Shown: positions 33,005 through 43,212 of the stretch, piece after piece | Layout: every line of letters starts with the position of its first letter | Numbering within the stretch: the first letter of the stretch is position 1 | Origin: CBDFHF01 sp965247565 | GTDB taxonomy: Bacteria > Pseudomonadota > Gammaproteobacteria > Methylococcales > Methylomonadaceae | Direction: 5' to 3' | DNA length: 64,000 bases | Assembly (NCBI GenBank): GCA_965247565.1 | Contig: CBDFHF010000001.1 | Coordinates: 310,001 to 374,000, forward strand | Notes under the pieces: model-generated | Database searches by the model: none | What the model saw: only the letters and a program-made list of their open reading frames with translations | Told to the model about the DNA's origin: nothing | Position numbers and translations under genes: made by a program

Positions 33005-33736
33005 ATGGAAAAAAACAAGCTAACTGGGGCTCCCAGTCCAAATAAGTCGATCCAGCAAAAATGGCGTATTGCTTTTCATGAAGCAGGCCACGCTTCAGGT
33101 ATCCATTTAAATAACAAAGCTAGGCAGTTGCCACCGGTATTTTTTAATATTATTTTTAAAAATAACACAGAGCTGACAGGAGCTGATGACATGGCGTATC
33201 AAACAGCCAATCAGGATTCTGATGCGGTAATAGAGGGTGGCCGCTTAATTGAATCGCTACCTCCATCGATCCCCAGTCTTTTTGATCAAGCCGTGCCTCA
33301 TGATGAGTCCATGGGTGAACAAATACAGCATTACATGATGGCTTTTGAAGCGGATATTATCAATTTACTGGTAGGTCCACTGGCCCAGGCGAAATTTATC
33401 GCTAACACAGATGGCGAGCTATTTACGCGTCAATTAGTCAATTTAAACGCCTTAACCAACTATGGCGGCAGTTCTGATCTGGCGTTAATTACTGAATACT
33501 TGCAGAGCCTTTCCTGCAATAAAAATCAGCAAGATAAGAAGTTATACGAGTTGTTTTTGGTGGCTTTTGAGTTTGTGAATCGTGATGAAAATTGGGCAGC
33601 AATTACCTATTTGGCACAACATATCTTTTACAGTGCTAAAACGATGCTCTGTTGCGAAGAGATTATCGGCATGCTTGATAATACCGTAGCGCATTTTGTA
33701 AATCGTCGCTTTAAAACAAGACATGTTATTGATTAG
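33005..33736 (+). CDS. HEAGH-motif (M41-like) putative metalloprotein
   Basis: The 243-residue protein carries AFHEAGHASGIHL with a zinc-protease HExxH pattern at residues 25-29 in the form HEAGHA, as in FtsH-type M41 proteases. There is no AAA ATPase domain and no membrane segment. The remainder (QHYMMAFEADIINLLVGPLAQAKFI; NYGGSSDLALITEYLQSL) resembles the helical M41 fold, where a downstream acidic residue in GGSSD would be the third zinc ligand. It may be a stand-alone peptidase. Confidence 0.6.
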   Translation: MEKNKLTGAPSPNKSIQQKWRIAFHEAGHASGIHLNNKARQLPPVFFNIIFKNNTELTGADDMAYQTANQDSDAVIEGGRLIESLPPSIPSLFDQAVPHDESMGEQIQHYMMAFEADIINLLVGPLAQAKFIANTDGELFTRQLVNLNALTNYGGSSDLALITEYLQSLSCNKNQQDKKLYELFLVAFEFVNRDENWAAITYLAQHIFYSAKTMLCCEEIIGMLDNTVAHFVNRRFKTRHVID

Positions 33737-33821
33737 TGACGCTTAACAACTATAAGGACTGTGTTGACAACATGCAGCTGTTAAATCAGTTTTATTATCA
33801 GGTAATTACATAGAGGCGGAC

Positions 33822-34013
33822 ATGATGATGCCTATTCAACGAACAAAAAATGCTGCTCTCTCCGGCGACTCTTCCCCTAAAACAATGCTTAACTTACCCT
33901 GTTGGAATTCAAAAAAACAGATGCTGGGCGTCGATAGTGCGACAATTGGCAAAGTTCTGGTGGACATTGAGCTGCTTTTCCAAAACCGGTTGCAAAAGCA
34001 ATTCGGGGAATAG
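33822..34013 (+). CDS. Small hypothetical protein (63 residues)
   Basis: An open frame MMMPIQRTKNAALSGDSSPK to NRLQKQFGE is preceded by GAGGCGG. No domain is recognised. It may be a real short gene following the M41-like gene or chance; codon use looks acceptable. Confidence 0.35.
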   Translation: MMMPIQRTKNAALSGDSSPKTMLNLPCWNSKKQMLGVDSATIGKVLVDIELLFQNRLQKQFGE

Positions 34014-34376
34014 AGGCTGGCTGATGTGAAAATTTGTCATAGTTCAGAATTAACTGACACTACGAATGTTGGATTCAAGTTGATCGGACACGGCAGCCTG
34101 GGGGCGGTCAAGACTTATCATTCAAAACATATTTAACTGCTCCTACATTCAGAGATTAGTAGAGGCACAAAGTAGCTTAAAAATTGAGTACAGTAAAAAA
34201 TCCGGTTGATTATTATCGGATTATGTTTTTTAGCGAATGGATTAAGTATTTGTAACGGCGTTTTTTAAGATATAAACCGGGGACAGAATCTGGCAATACA
34301 AGTTGTTACTATATTCCACCTCAACGGATGCTCAATGCATTTTCAATTTAATGAACCAAATGTTTGGATATAACTG
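34014..34376. other. Gene-free stretch of about 360 bp
   Basis: I see no gene, RNA or repeat here. It probably contains the promoter of the large fusion gene. Confidence 0.4.
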
Positions 34377-37300
34377 ATGCAATGGCGTAACAGCAATCAT
34401 CGATACGGAGCCGCATCTATCGGCCTACACTGGCTAATGCTTCTCCTACTCATTGCTGTGTATGCCTGCATTGAACTGCGTGTGTTTTATCCTAAAGGTA
34501 GCGATATCCGGGAAGCATTAAAGACCTGGCATTACATGTTGGGGTTATCTGTTTTTGTGTTGGCTTGGTTCCGGTTGCTATTCTATTTGATAGGTTCTTT
34601 CCCTCAAATTGAGCCTGAATTGCCAACATGGCAGAAACTAACCTCCGGGCTTGTAAAAATAATGCTCTATGTGCTGATGATCATGATGCCGCTGGCAGGA
34701 TGGTTGATGCTCAGTGCTGAAGGCAAGCTCATACCGTTTTTCGGGCTGCAGATTCCCGCATTGATCGATGAAAATAAAGCCGTTGCAGAATTAATCAAGG
34801 AGATTCACACTACTTTCGGCACATTGGGTTACTTCCTGATTGGCTTACATGCCATTGCCGCACTTTTTCATCACTATGTTTCACGGGATAACACCTTGCG
34901 GCGCATGCTACCAATGGGATCGAAATTATCACCAACATCTACAAAATCGCAACCTGCCGTAGCAAGTGTCGTTAATCCCAAAACAAGCGAAGCGTATGAA
35001 TTTGAACTAGTCCAGCCTGTGATTGGGGCTGTTACTGGATTAACGGCCTCGATAGCGGAATTGAGGCTTAAACAAGAAGGTTACAACGAGCTGCCCAAGC
35101 CAGATCAGCGTGGATTTCTTCGAATCTTGGTTGAAGTCTTACGCCAACCCATGTTCGCGCTGCTGATCGGAGGTGGCGTTGTTTATCTGCTTCTCGGCGA
35201 CCGGACGGAGGCAATATTGCTGCTTTTATTTGCGGGTCTCTCGGTAACCATCACCATTGTCCAGGAATCACGCAGCGAACGTGTATTAGAGGCGCTACGC
35301 AATCTTGCAAGCCCAAGGGCGCAAGTCATCCGGGATGGTAAGAAAATTCTCATTTCCGGAAGAGAGGTTGTTAGGGAAGATTTAATTGTAGTTTCCGAAG
35401 GCGACCGGGTCGCGGCGGATGCGACCTTAATTTCGGCGCATGATCTGCTTCTGGATGAATCACTACTCACCGGCGAAGCTGTTTCTGTCCGTAAACTAGC
35501 TGAAGTTAATAAAGAAGATCAAACGGCTGTCCCAAAGCCGGGCGGTGATGATTTGCCCTATATTTTTGCCGGGACGCTGGTGGTAAGGGGAATCGGGCAG
35601 GCGCTTGTGCATGCGACCGGTATTCGAAGTGAAATGGGCAAAATTGGACGCGCCCTTTCCAGCATAGAAACAGAACAACCGCACTTGCAACGGCAAATCC
35701 ATTCCTTTGTTCGAATATTCGCTATTATCGGCGCACTAATAGGAACATTGACGGTACTTTTATTTGGCTTGCTGCGGGGCACTTGGCTTGATGCTATGTT
35801 GGGTGGCATCGCGATTGGTATGTCTTTGTTACCAGAAGAATTCCCACTTGTCATCGCGGTATTCATGGCCATGGGCGCCTGGCGTATTTCACAAGCGCGG
35901 GTGCTTACCCGCCGTGCCTCAGCTATTGAAGCTCTTGGTGCCACGACGGTGTTATGCACTGATAAAACGGGTACACTGACTGAAAACCGAATGACAGTAG
36001 TTTCATTACTCGGCGATGATGGCCGATGGGATCAGCACAATAAGGCTGTATTGTCTGACAAATCTAAGGAAATTTTGGAAACTGCGCTGTTTGCGAGTCC
36101 ATTCGAACCAAGCGATCCAATGGATATGGCGGTTCACGCGCTTTCAGAAAAAGTGATTGGATCCACTAAAGAAAGTTTCAAAGGCGCCAAACTAATTCAC
36201 GCTTATGGTCTCAGGCCGGATTTGTTTGTGGTAGCAAACATACTCTCCAGAGAAGGGGATGGTAATGCCATAGCCTTCGCCAAGGGTGCTCTTGAAGCCA
36301 TAGCTGAACTGTGTCAGCTATCCGTAGAGCGATTAGCTGAAATTCGAGAACAAGTAGATGAATTGGCGAAGGATGGAATTCGCGTACTTGGAGCCGCCAA
36401 GGCTGTTATACCGAATAGTGATCAGTTGCCTGAAATGCCTGAAACGCCACGCGGTTTCAAGTTTGAATATGTAGGTTTGATCGGATTTGCCGACCCGATA
36501 CGCACTAATGTTCCTGCAGCTGTAGCTGAGTGCCGATCCGCCGGGATAAGGGTAGTAATGATAACTGGAGACTATCCTGCAACAGCGCAAGCCATTGGTT
36601 TACAGGCTGGTCTCGAAACTGCCAACGTCCTCAATGGTGACAACATCGATACCATGTCGGATGAAGAACTAGCGCTTAAAGTAAAATCAACGTCCATATT
36701 CGCACGTATCCAGCCTAATCAAAAACTACGTATTGTCCAAAGCCTGAAAGCAAATGGGGAAGTGGTCGCGATGACCGGTGACGGGGTAAATGACGCCCCG
36801 GCCATCAAGGCGGCGCATATTGGAATTGCCATGGGGGGGCGCGGTACTGATGTTGCGCGGGAAGCTTCCTCCATCGTGTTGCTCGATGATGATTTTGGTT
36901 CGATTGTATTAACCATTCGTCTAGGTCGACGTATTTACGACAATTTGCGCAAGGCAGTTGAGTATATTGTTGCTGTGCATATCCCGATTGCAGGGCTTGC
37001 TGTTCTCCCACTATTGCTGGGCTTGCCGCTAATACTTACGCCCATTCATATCGCCTTTTTGGAAATGGTTATCGACCCGGCCTGTTCAGTAGTCTTTGAG
37101 GCTGAGCATGAAGAGGCCGATGTCATGCAACGCCCGCCGCGAGACCCTGCCAGTCCATTGCTGTTACCAAAGCGGATCATTTGGGCTGTACTTCAGGGGC
37201 TGATTGTATTGGCGATCCTGGCAGGCGTGTTGATTAGTGCAGCCCACTTTGGCATGCTAGAGTCGGATTTGCGAGCGCTGATTTTTACATCGCTGGTACT

Positions 37301-37574
37301 AATGAACATGGGGCTTATTTTAGTCAACCGTTCGTTTAAGGCCTCTTTGGCTCGTGCCATTCTTAGTCCCAATCGCTCGCTCTGGGTTCTATTTTGTAGC
37401 GTAATCACCCTCCTTTCACTGACTGTTTTTTGGCATCCAGCACAATTGCTTTTTCACTTTGGCCGCTTGCACTGGGATGACCTTATTCTTAGCGCGGCCG
37501 CCGGCTTATTGAGTTTACTTTTATTGGAGGCGATTAAGTCACTTTGGTTTCGGGTTGGCGTCAAGGATAGATAG
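34377..37574 (+). CDS. Cytochrome b561 domain fused to a P-type cation ATPase
   Basis: The 1065-residue protein has two parts. Residues 1-180 form a four-helix cytochrome b561 with likely haem ligands in GLHWLMLLLL, TWHYMLGLSVF and EIHTTFGTLGYFLIGLHAIAALFHHY. From about 215 it is a full P-type ATPase of the calcium-pump-like group: cation N-terminus (LTASIAELRLKQEGYNELP), DESLLTGEAVSV actuator motif, LLPEEFPLV in helix 4, phosphorylation site Asp529 in CTDKTGTLT, MITGDYPATA, MTGDGVNDAPAIK, and a six-helix C-terminus. Both domains look intact in one frame with no stop. The haem domain may sense or use redox state to gate ion pumping. Confidence 0.9.
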   Translation: MQWRNSNHRYGAASIGLHWLMLLLLIAVYACIELRVFYPKGSDIREALKTWHYMLGLSVFVLAWFRLLFYLIGSFPQIEPELPTWQKLTSGLVKIMLYVLMIMMPLAGWLMLSAEGKLIPFFGLQIPALIDENKAVAELIKEIHTTFGTLGYFLIGLHAIAALFHHYVSRDNTLRRMLPMGSKLSPTSTKSQPAVASVVNPKTSEAYEFELVQPVIGAVTGLTASIAELRLKQEGYNELPKPDQRGFLRILVEVLRQPMFALLIGGGVVYLLLGDRTEAILLLLFAGLSVTITIVQESRSERVLEALRNLASPRAQVIRDGKKILISGREVVREDLIVVSEGDRVAADATLISAHDLLLDESLLTGEAVSVRKLAEVNKEDQTAVPKPGGDDLPYIFAGTLVVRGIGQALVHATGIRSEMGKIGRALSSIETEQPHLQRQIHSFVRIFAIIGALIGTLTVLLFGLLRGTWLDAMLGGIAIGMSLLPEEFPLVIAVFMAMGAWRISQARVLTRRASAIEALGATTVLCTDKTGTLTENRMTVVSLLGDDGRWDQHNKAVLSDKSKEILETALFASPFEPSDPMDMAVHALSEKVIGSTKESFKGAKLIHAYGLRPDLFVVANILSREGDGNAIAFAKGALEAIAELCQLSVERLAEIREQVDELAKDGIRVLGAAKAVIPNSDQLPEMPETPRGFKFEYVGLIGFADPIRTNVPAAVAECRSAGIRVVMITGDYPATAQAIGLQAGLETANVLNGDNIDTMSDEELALKVKSTSIFARIQPNQKLRIVQSLKANGEVVAMTGDGVNDAPAIKAAHIGIAMGGRGTDVAREASSIVLLDDDFGSIVLTIRLGRRIYDNLRKAVEYIVAVHIPIAGLAVLPLLLGLPLILTPIHIAFLEMVIDPACSVVFEAEHEEADVMQRPPRDPASPLLLPKRIIWAVLQGLIVLAILAGVLISAAHFGMLESDLRALIFTSLVLMNMGLILVNRSFKASLARAILSPNRSLWVLFCSVITLLSLTVFWHPAQLLFHFGRLHWDDLILSAAAGLLSLLLLEAIKSLWFRVGVKDR

Positions 37575-38406
37575 ATGGAAATGCCTCTTTCTATCTGAGT
37601 AACTATTACCAGGTTAGAATAAAAACTTAGAGCAGCTGATTCTTATAGGTTTTAGTGTTTGATATTGATGGAAGTAGTATGGATTGAAACGGATTATCTA
37701 TCGGGTTTAATTGTCAGTCGCCTGGCTTTTCCAGCGTTGATGGGTTGTCTATTTGCCGGTTATGGTTGCATGGTTTAAAGGTACCAGTAGCTGGGAATGG
37801 CCGCGATCGCACGGGTAAGCCGTCCGCGTTTTCAGGCTGTAGATGCTAGACCCGTCGCATTTAGAGCAAACATAAACTTCCAGAGGCCAGCGCCACTGAA
37901 AAAGAGCTAAGCGGTATTGCTCTTCTGTCCAATAAATAACATTAACTCACCCAGGCTATAGCCATTTTGAAGTTAAGCCTTGTTCTTCATGAAGTTACCC
38001 GTCATTGATGGGCCTAAATCGCCTTCATAGACAGTTTGTAACAGTCGCTGTTCATTATGGGGAGTCAGGAATATGTTGGTAAGACTTGACAAGTAATCAA
38101 TCCCCGCTTGAATTTGTGCGGAAATCCTATAGAAAACTGACTAGGATAGTGTCTGTTTTTCCATGGTCACTACATTCTAGGTGCATAAGGCGCATCAGTT
38201 GATAAAAGTGGGAGCCCCTCATTTTATCATTGCATCCACTTTGAAATAGCAAGAAAAAGCTTGAATGAAATTAACACGGCCGAACCTCTTGATGTCCAAA
38301 ACTACGACCGGTGAATTCTAATAGGTGCTGTTATTTATTCTAGTTGCCGGTGTAAAATGCAAACAGCGCCGAGCTAATTTTTTTATAACTTATGGAATAA
38401 CACAAC
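37575..38406. other. Gene-free stretch containing an IS1595 relic
   Basis: No intact gene is seen. The only recognisable content is the minus-strand transposase remnant at 37775-37946. The last 100 bp are AT-rich and presumably hold the promoter of the PAS gene. Confidence 0.45.
37775..37946 (-). pseudogene. ISXO2/IS1595-type transposase N-terminal relic
   Basis: The frame reads IYWTEEQYRLALFQWRWPLE followed by VYVCSKCDGSSIYSLKTRG. IS1595 transposases have a zinc-ribbon start of the form (L)RWP-(x)n-CP.CGS...Y.L..R, which this resembles, with only the first Cys pair left. It is flanked by stops. Very short and therefore uncertain. Confidence 0.4.
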
Positions 38407-38985
38407 ATGGCACAAGATAGTCGCAATGATAAACTGAAAGCTGACGCTGAAAAGATCATTAACTTTACACCCCACGATATTCAGAATATCACTTCGGAAG
38501 AGATACAGCGCTTATTTTACGATTTGCAAGTCTATCAAATCGAGTTACAAATGCAGAATGACGAGTTGCAAAAAAGTCAGTTTGAATTATCACAAATGAA
38601 CAATCGCTTAAGCTTTGCTTACCACTCTGTGCCAATAGGAATTCTGACCCTGGACTTTCAGGGTTTTATACAGCAAGCTAATCAAACTTTTACCGATATG
38701 GTAGGCAGCAACAATCCCAGTAAATTAGTGAAGAAACATTTTTCGAAGTTAATCGTTGAAGAAGATAAAAGCATTTTTATTCAACGCTTTGATGCCTTCT
38801 TCAAAGCCCCTCTCAACAAAAGTCTGCAGTTACGGCTACGAAGTGAGAAAAATACTGTATTCCATACTCTATTAAAAGGCAGTGCGGATGATGGGTCAGA
38901 TACCATTTCTAACGATATAGATCTTAAGCAAAGAAAACTGGTTATCACTGTCACGGATATAAGCGAAGTTGTAAACCAAGCGTAA
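38407..38985 (+). CDS. Single-PAS-domain protein
   Basis: The 192-residue protein begins with a helical segment (TSEEIQRLFYDLQVYQIELQMQNDELQKSQ), the usual lead-in of bacterial PAS signalling proteins, then one PAS domain (LSFAYHSVPIGILTLDFQGFIQQANQTFTDMVG). There is no output domain. It lies 42 bases before the CheB-CheR-PAS gene and probably feeds the same pathway. Confidence 0.82.
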   Translation: MAQDSRNDKLKADAEKIINFTPHDIQNITSEEIQRLFYDLQVYQIELQMQNDELQKSQFELSQMNNRLSFAYHSVPIGILTLDFQGFIQQANQTFTDMVGSNNPSKLVKKHFSKLIVEEDKSIFIQRFDAFFKAPLNKSLQLRLRSEKNTVFHTLLKGSADDGSDTISNDIDLKQRKLVITVTDISEVVNQA

Positions 38986-39027
38986 CTATTCAATTCGTCT
39001 TTTCCAAGGTTTATTCATACAGCATTT

Positions 39028-42000
39028 ATGAACATAGGCACAACTGAGGATAAATCGCTACATTATATAGTTGGTATTGGTGCTTCAGCAGGCGGGCTTG
39101 AAGCCATTGAGGCTTTTTTTAGGCAAATGCCAGCCAACTCAGGTCTTTCTTTTGTTGTTATCCAGCATCTATCGCCCAATTACAAAAGCCTGATGGTAGA
39201 GCTGCTGTCAAAACATACTCCCATGCCGGTGTTGCGTATAGAAGACGGCATGAAAATAGAGCGCAATACCGTCTATTTAATCCCACCCAGAAAAAATGTG
39301 ACGGTATTCCATAACAAACTCCTGCTGACCGAGCAAGACCCATCCAAAGGCATCAGCCTGCCCATTGACATTTTTCTGCGTTCACTAGGGGAAGATGCGA
39401 AAGAACGCGCTATCGGTATTATCTTATCCGGTACGGGCAGTGATGGTACACGCGGCATCCGTGTGATCAAAGAGTATGGCGGCATGGTGATGGTGCAGGA
39501 TGAGAATTCGTCTAAATTTGACGGTATGCCCAAGAATGCCTTTGCCACCGGTTTATCGGACTTTCATTTACCGCCAGAGAAAATGCCGGAACAGTTATTG
39601 GCATTCATTAAGCATCCCTATGCAACGATGCATATAAAGACCATCGATCCTATTGATGACAATGACATGAGCCGGATTTTTTCAATTCTGCGCGAGAAAT
39701 GCAAAATTGACTTCACCTACTATAAGCCGAATACCGTAGTCAGGCGAATAGAGCGTCGGGTAAGCATCAACCAGTTGCGTGATTTATCCGAATACTTAGC
39801 ATTTTTGCAAGCGAATCCTCATGAAATTTCAGTGCTTTATCAAGAATTGCTGATTGGCGTTACCAGCTTTTTTCGTGACGAATACGTTTTTGATGAAATC
39901 ATGGATCAATGGCTTAGCAAGCTTATCTCCATACTGGTCGATGATGAGTTACGGGTTTGGGTAACCGCTTGCTCTACAGGTGAAGAAGCATATACGATAG
40001 CATTGCTGCTATCCGAGTTCCGTGAACAATCAGGGCACTTCTTTAGAATAAAAATTTTCGCTACGGATGTAGACCAAATCGCTATAGATAAAGCCAGCAT
40101 GGGTAAATATCCAGAAAGCATTATTGCTGATATTCCCCCTAAACTGTTGTCGAAATACTTTGTTCGGCGTGAAGATTACTTTCAGGTTAATCAAAAAATT
40201 AGGGAAATGGTGGTGTTTGCCCAGCACAACCTGATTAAAGACCCACCGTTTACCAATATTCATCTGCTTAGTTGTAGAAACGTATTGATTTATTTTCAGC
40301 CGGTGCTCCAAAAGAAAATACTGGAGCTATTTAATTTTTCATTAGTAAAAGATGGGCTTTTGTTATTAGGCTCCAGTGAATCTGTTGGCGATATGGCGGA
40401 ATACTTTGAGATTGCCAGTGCCAAATCCAAGTTATTTCTTTCTAAAGGCAAACAAAAACTGGTCGGATTTTCTTCCAGTGCGCCGACTCTACTCAATTAT
40501 GCCAATTACCCATCCAACGTAGGTCGGGTTTCCTCCTTCGCGCAAGAAGATCGCGTCTTAGAACGTTTTATCAGGGTGATTGAAAATGATGTTTTACCGT
40601 TTACACTCATTGTTAATGAGAACATGGAAATCTCGCACATTTTTGGTGATGCTAAAGATTATCTAACTTACCCGACCGGCAAACTGGTCAGTAACATTAC
40701 AAAAGTGGTGAAAAAGGACCTATCCATTCCTATTGCCACCGGCATACAAAAAGCCCTGAAAGGCAATAGCGAAATTATCCTGACCAATATTCGCATCCGG
40801 GAAAAAGACACGCTCAGAACATTTCGCCTGCAATTTAAGCAACTCCCTAAAAAAAGCAGCCAGGAAAAACTGGTAGCAGTGTTGCTAAGCGAAACCGTGG
40901 AATCGTCTAGTTTTATTGAATCGGAAGCCCTAACTTACGATGTTAACCTGGATGCCAGGCAACGTATTGCTGACCTGGAACACGAACTGCAATTCACCCG
41001 AGAAAACCTGCAAGCCACAGTCGAAGAATTGGAAACTTCCAATGAAGAATTACAGGCGACCAACGAAGAGTTATTGGCCAGTAATGAAGAGTTGCAGAGC
41101 ACCAACGAAGAATTGCAATCAGTCAATGAAGAGTTGTATACCGTCAATGCCGAACATCAAGGGAAAATCACTGAATTAACACTGTTAAATAGTGATTTGG
41201 ACAATTTATTCAACAGCACCAATATTGCCACCTTATTTCTCGATGAGAATTTGGATATTCGCCGTTACACACCACGATTACAGGTTATTTTCCATATTCT
41301 GGAAAGTGATATAGGACGACCGTTTTTTCACCTGACCCATTCAATTAATGACACAAATTTATTGGAAATTGTGCATGACGTCAATAATCATCACAAGAAT
41401 TTCGATAGGGAAATTCAGTTAACTAACGGACATTGGTATTTGCTGAGAATTATCCCCTATGCGATTTCAGCTCAGGTGAATGCTGGAGTTATTCTTACTT
41501 TTATCGATATTCATCAACTGAAAACCGCGCAGCTTGAATTATCCAAGCGTGAGCGTGAAGAAACCCAACAACTGGCCAAGTTTGTGCAATATTCCAATGA
41601 TGCCATATTTTTATTGGAGTCGGATGGCACTATCATTACTTGGAACCACGCCGCCGAAAATCTTTATGGCTGGACAGAGCAGGAAGCCCTGCAAATGAAC
41701 TTTCATAATCTGATTCCTGACGAAGAAAAAGCCCACTCACAACGACGCATCGACACCTTAAAAGACCAAAAGAACATCTTATCTTTTCAGGCAAAACGCC
41801 TGAACAAATCAGGCAAAGTCATTACGGTATTAGCATCAGCCTGTATTTTCAATCCTGAAAATTCTTCACGTGAACTCATTGCCTTAACCGAACGGGATTT
41901 TTTTCTTCATCACCAAGAAGAGAAAAACGATTGTGTTAATTGTTTGCAAAAGCTTGCCTCAATGGTGATGGAGTCGACAGAAGCTACGATTTTGTTTGAT

Positions 42001-42282
42001 GTACAAGGCAACATTGTGGCTTGGAATAAAGGCGCAGAAAATTTATATGGTTGGGCTAGCGGCGATGCAGTAAACATGAGTTGCTACGATATAGCTCCCG
42101 AGGAAGAACGAGACTTAATCCCCAAACTTATTAGCGATTTACTGGCAGGCAAAACACCAAAGCCGATGCAAATTAAACGAGTAACCAAAGAAAACAAAAT
42201 TATCAATGTGCAAATGAGCGTAACGCTTTTAGGTAATCAAATGGGTGAGGTCCTGTTAATGATTTCGAATGAGCGCCCTTGA
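39028..42282 (+). CDS. CheB-CheR-PAS chemoreceptor-modification fusion protein
   Basis: The 1084-residue protein begins with a CheB methylesterase domain: GIGASAGGLEAIEAFFRQMP (catalytic Ser), VIQHLSPNYKSLM (His) and ILSGTGSDGTRGIRVI (Asp). A CheR methyltransferase follows (about 205-480: YYKPNTVVRRIERRV; VWVTACSTGEEAYTIALLL, the SAM site), then a long coiled coil of repeated ETSNEELQATNEELLASNEEL and three PAS domains. There is no histidine-kinase or GGDEF end, unlike many relatives, so it needs a partner kinase. The CheB part lacks a receiver domain. Confidence 0.93.
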   Translation: MNIGTTEDKSLHYIVGIGASAGGLEAIEAFFRQMPANSGLSFVVIQHLSPNYKSLMVELLSKHTPMPVLRIEDGMKIERNTVYLIPPRKNVTVFHNKLLLTEQDPSKGISLPIDIFLRSLGEDAKERAIGIILSGTGSDGTRGIRVIKEYGGMVMVQDENSSKFDGMPKNAFATGLSDFHLPPEKMPEQLLAFIKHPYATMHIKTIDPIDDNDMSRIFSILREKCKIDFTYYKPNTVVRRIERRVSINQLRDLSEYLAFLQANPHEISVLYQELLIGVTSFFRDEYVFDEIMDQWLSKLISILVDDELRVWVTACSTGEEAYTIALLLSEFREQSGHFFRIKIFATDVDQIAIDKASMGKYPESIIADIPPKLLSKYFVRREDYFQVNQKIREMVVFAQHNLIKDPPFTNIHLLSCRNVLIYFQPVLQKKILELFNFSLVKDGLLLLGSSESVGDMAEYFEIASAKSKLFLSKGKQKLVGFSSSAPTLLNYANYPSNVGRVSSFAQEDRVLERFIRVIENDVLPFTLIVNENMEISHIFGDAKDYLTYPTGKLVSNITKVVKKDLSIPIATGIQKALKGNSEIILTNIRIREKDTLRTFRLQFKQLPKKSSQEKLVAVLLSETVESSSFIESEALTYDVNLDARQRIADLEHELQFTRENLQATVEELETSNEELQATNEELLASNEELQSTNEELQSVNEELYTVNAEHQGKITELTLLNSDLDNLFNSTNIATLFLDENLDIRRYTPRLQVIFHILESDIGRPFFHLTHSINDTNLLEIVHDVNNHHKNFDREIQLTNGHWYLLRIIPYAISAQVNAGVILTFIDIHQLKTAQLELSKREREETQQLAKFVQYSNDAIFLLESDGTIITWNHAAENLYGWTEQEALQMNFHNLIPDEEKAHSQRRIDTLKDQKNILSFQAKRLNKSGKVITVLASACIFNPENSSRELIALTERDFFLHHQEEKNDCVNCLQKLASMVMESTEATILFDVQGNIVAWNKGAENLYGWASGDAVNMSCYDIAPEEERDLIPKLISDLLAGKTPKPMQIKRVTKENKIINVQMSVTLLGNQMGEVLLMISNERP

Positions 42283-42382
42283 AAAAGCGCCGTACAACGA
42301 AATTAAACTTTAACAATTCCAACGGAGAATCCGCTTTCGAACCCTGGGTTATCCGAAAACGTTAACGGGGTATTCGGTCGGA

Positions 42383-42556
42383 ATGGGGTTAGGTGCACTG
42401 GATTTTCTCCTACTAATGGTCTGGCGAGATAATCCTATTCAGGCACCTGGCTTGTTTGAACACCTGGCCACCGGCATACTGTCGGTATGGCTTCTGGTAT
42501 TCGCTACCTATTTGATTCGTCATCGCTCTGAATCAAGGTTAGACCAAACCATTTAG
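42383..42556 (+). CDS. Possible small membrane protein (57 residues)
   Basis: An ATG at 42383 opens MGLGALDFLLLMVWRDNPIQ and continues with a second hydrophobic segment (LATGILSVWLLVFATYLI) and a polar tail. The frame is open upstream to 42313, so it may be the end of a longer lost gene. No family is recognised. Confidence 0.35.
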   Translation: MGLGALDFLLLMVWRDNPIQAPGLFEHLATGILSVWLLVFATYLIRHRSESRLDQTI

Positions 42557-42737
42557 CGTATGAAAGACTGTTAGCGACGAACCGTCCTTCAACGTTTGTT
42601 GTGCATGATGCTGAATGAGTCGAGAAAACTTGCTTGAATACTGCGAGGAACTGGATTGGGCAAGCCTTTAATGACAATGCCCTGATGTCCTAACAACTCA
42701 GTCGCCCAGATCTATTTGCCGCTTTACTTGGGCGGCA

Positions 42738-42835
42738 CTAGGGTCGATATCTCAGTACAAATAAACCATCGATTCCGCGTAAAGGTGCAGGGGTAGTCGG
42801 CCCCAGAATATATCGCTCAGGTTCGGTAGTGTAGT
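42738..42835 (-). pseudogene. Beta-propeller (SBBP-type) gene, C-terminal fragment
   Basis: After the IS66 copy and one target repeat are removed, the minus frame continues THYTTEPERYILGPTTPAPL and GIDGLFVLRYRP and stops at 42738. It is the third and last piece of a propeller-repeat protein also found at 45335-45430 and 47195-47639. Confidence 0.6.
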
Positions 42836-42909
42836 GTAATCGTCCGGCGAAACCATCTACAAAGCTTACACCAATGCTGGCACTCTAAGATTTTTTCCTA
42901 GGGGATTTT

Positions 42910-43212
42910 ATGGGCATTCCATTCAAATGGCGTCAGCATATTGAAGCTTGGCAACAAAGCGGGTTATCACAAGCATTATATTGTGATCAACAGCAACTCA
43001 AGAAGGGTACTTTCTCGGCTCGATTGAGTGAGTATCGCAGACTCAATCTATCTCAAGCTGTAGCGTTGATTCCTGTTCAGGTTGCATCGGTTGTTCCGAC
43101 ACCGGCATCCTCGTCAAACCTGGTGTTGACTCATAACAACGGTCATCGACTGGAGCTGCCGACATCCGTATCGGCTGCGTGGTTGGCCGAGTTGTTGAAA
43201 TGCCTGGGTTAA
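42910..43212 (+). CDS. tnpA: IS66 TnpA (copy 2)
   Basis: Translation is identical to the copy at 6068-6370, including the 13-base overlap with tnpB. Confidence 0.9.
   Translation: MGIPFKWRQHIEAWQQSGLSQALYCDQQQLKKGTFSARLSEYRRLNLSQAVALIPVQVASVVPTPASSSNLVLTHNNGHRLELPTSVSAAWLAELLKCLG

Noticed and set aside
41000..41160. Short periodic repeats (GAAGAA(T/C)T, AATGAAGAG)
   Set aside because: They encode the SNEELQATNEEL coiled coil of the CheB-CheR-PAS protein and are not a CRISPR or DNA repeat.
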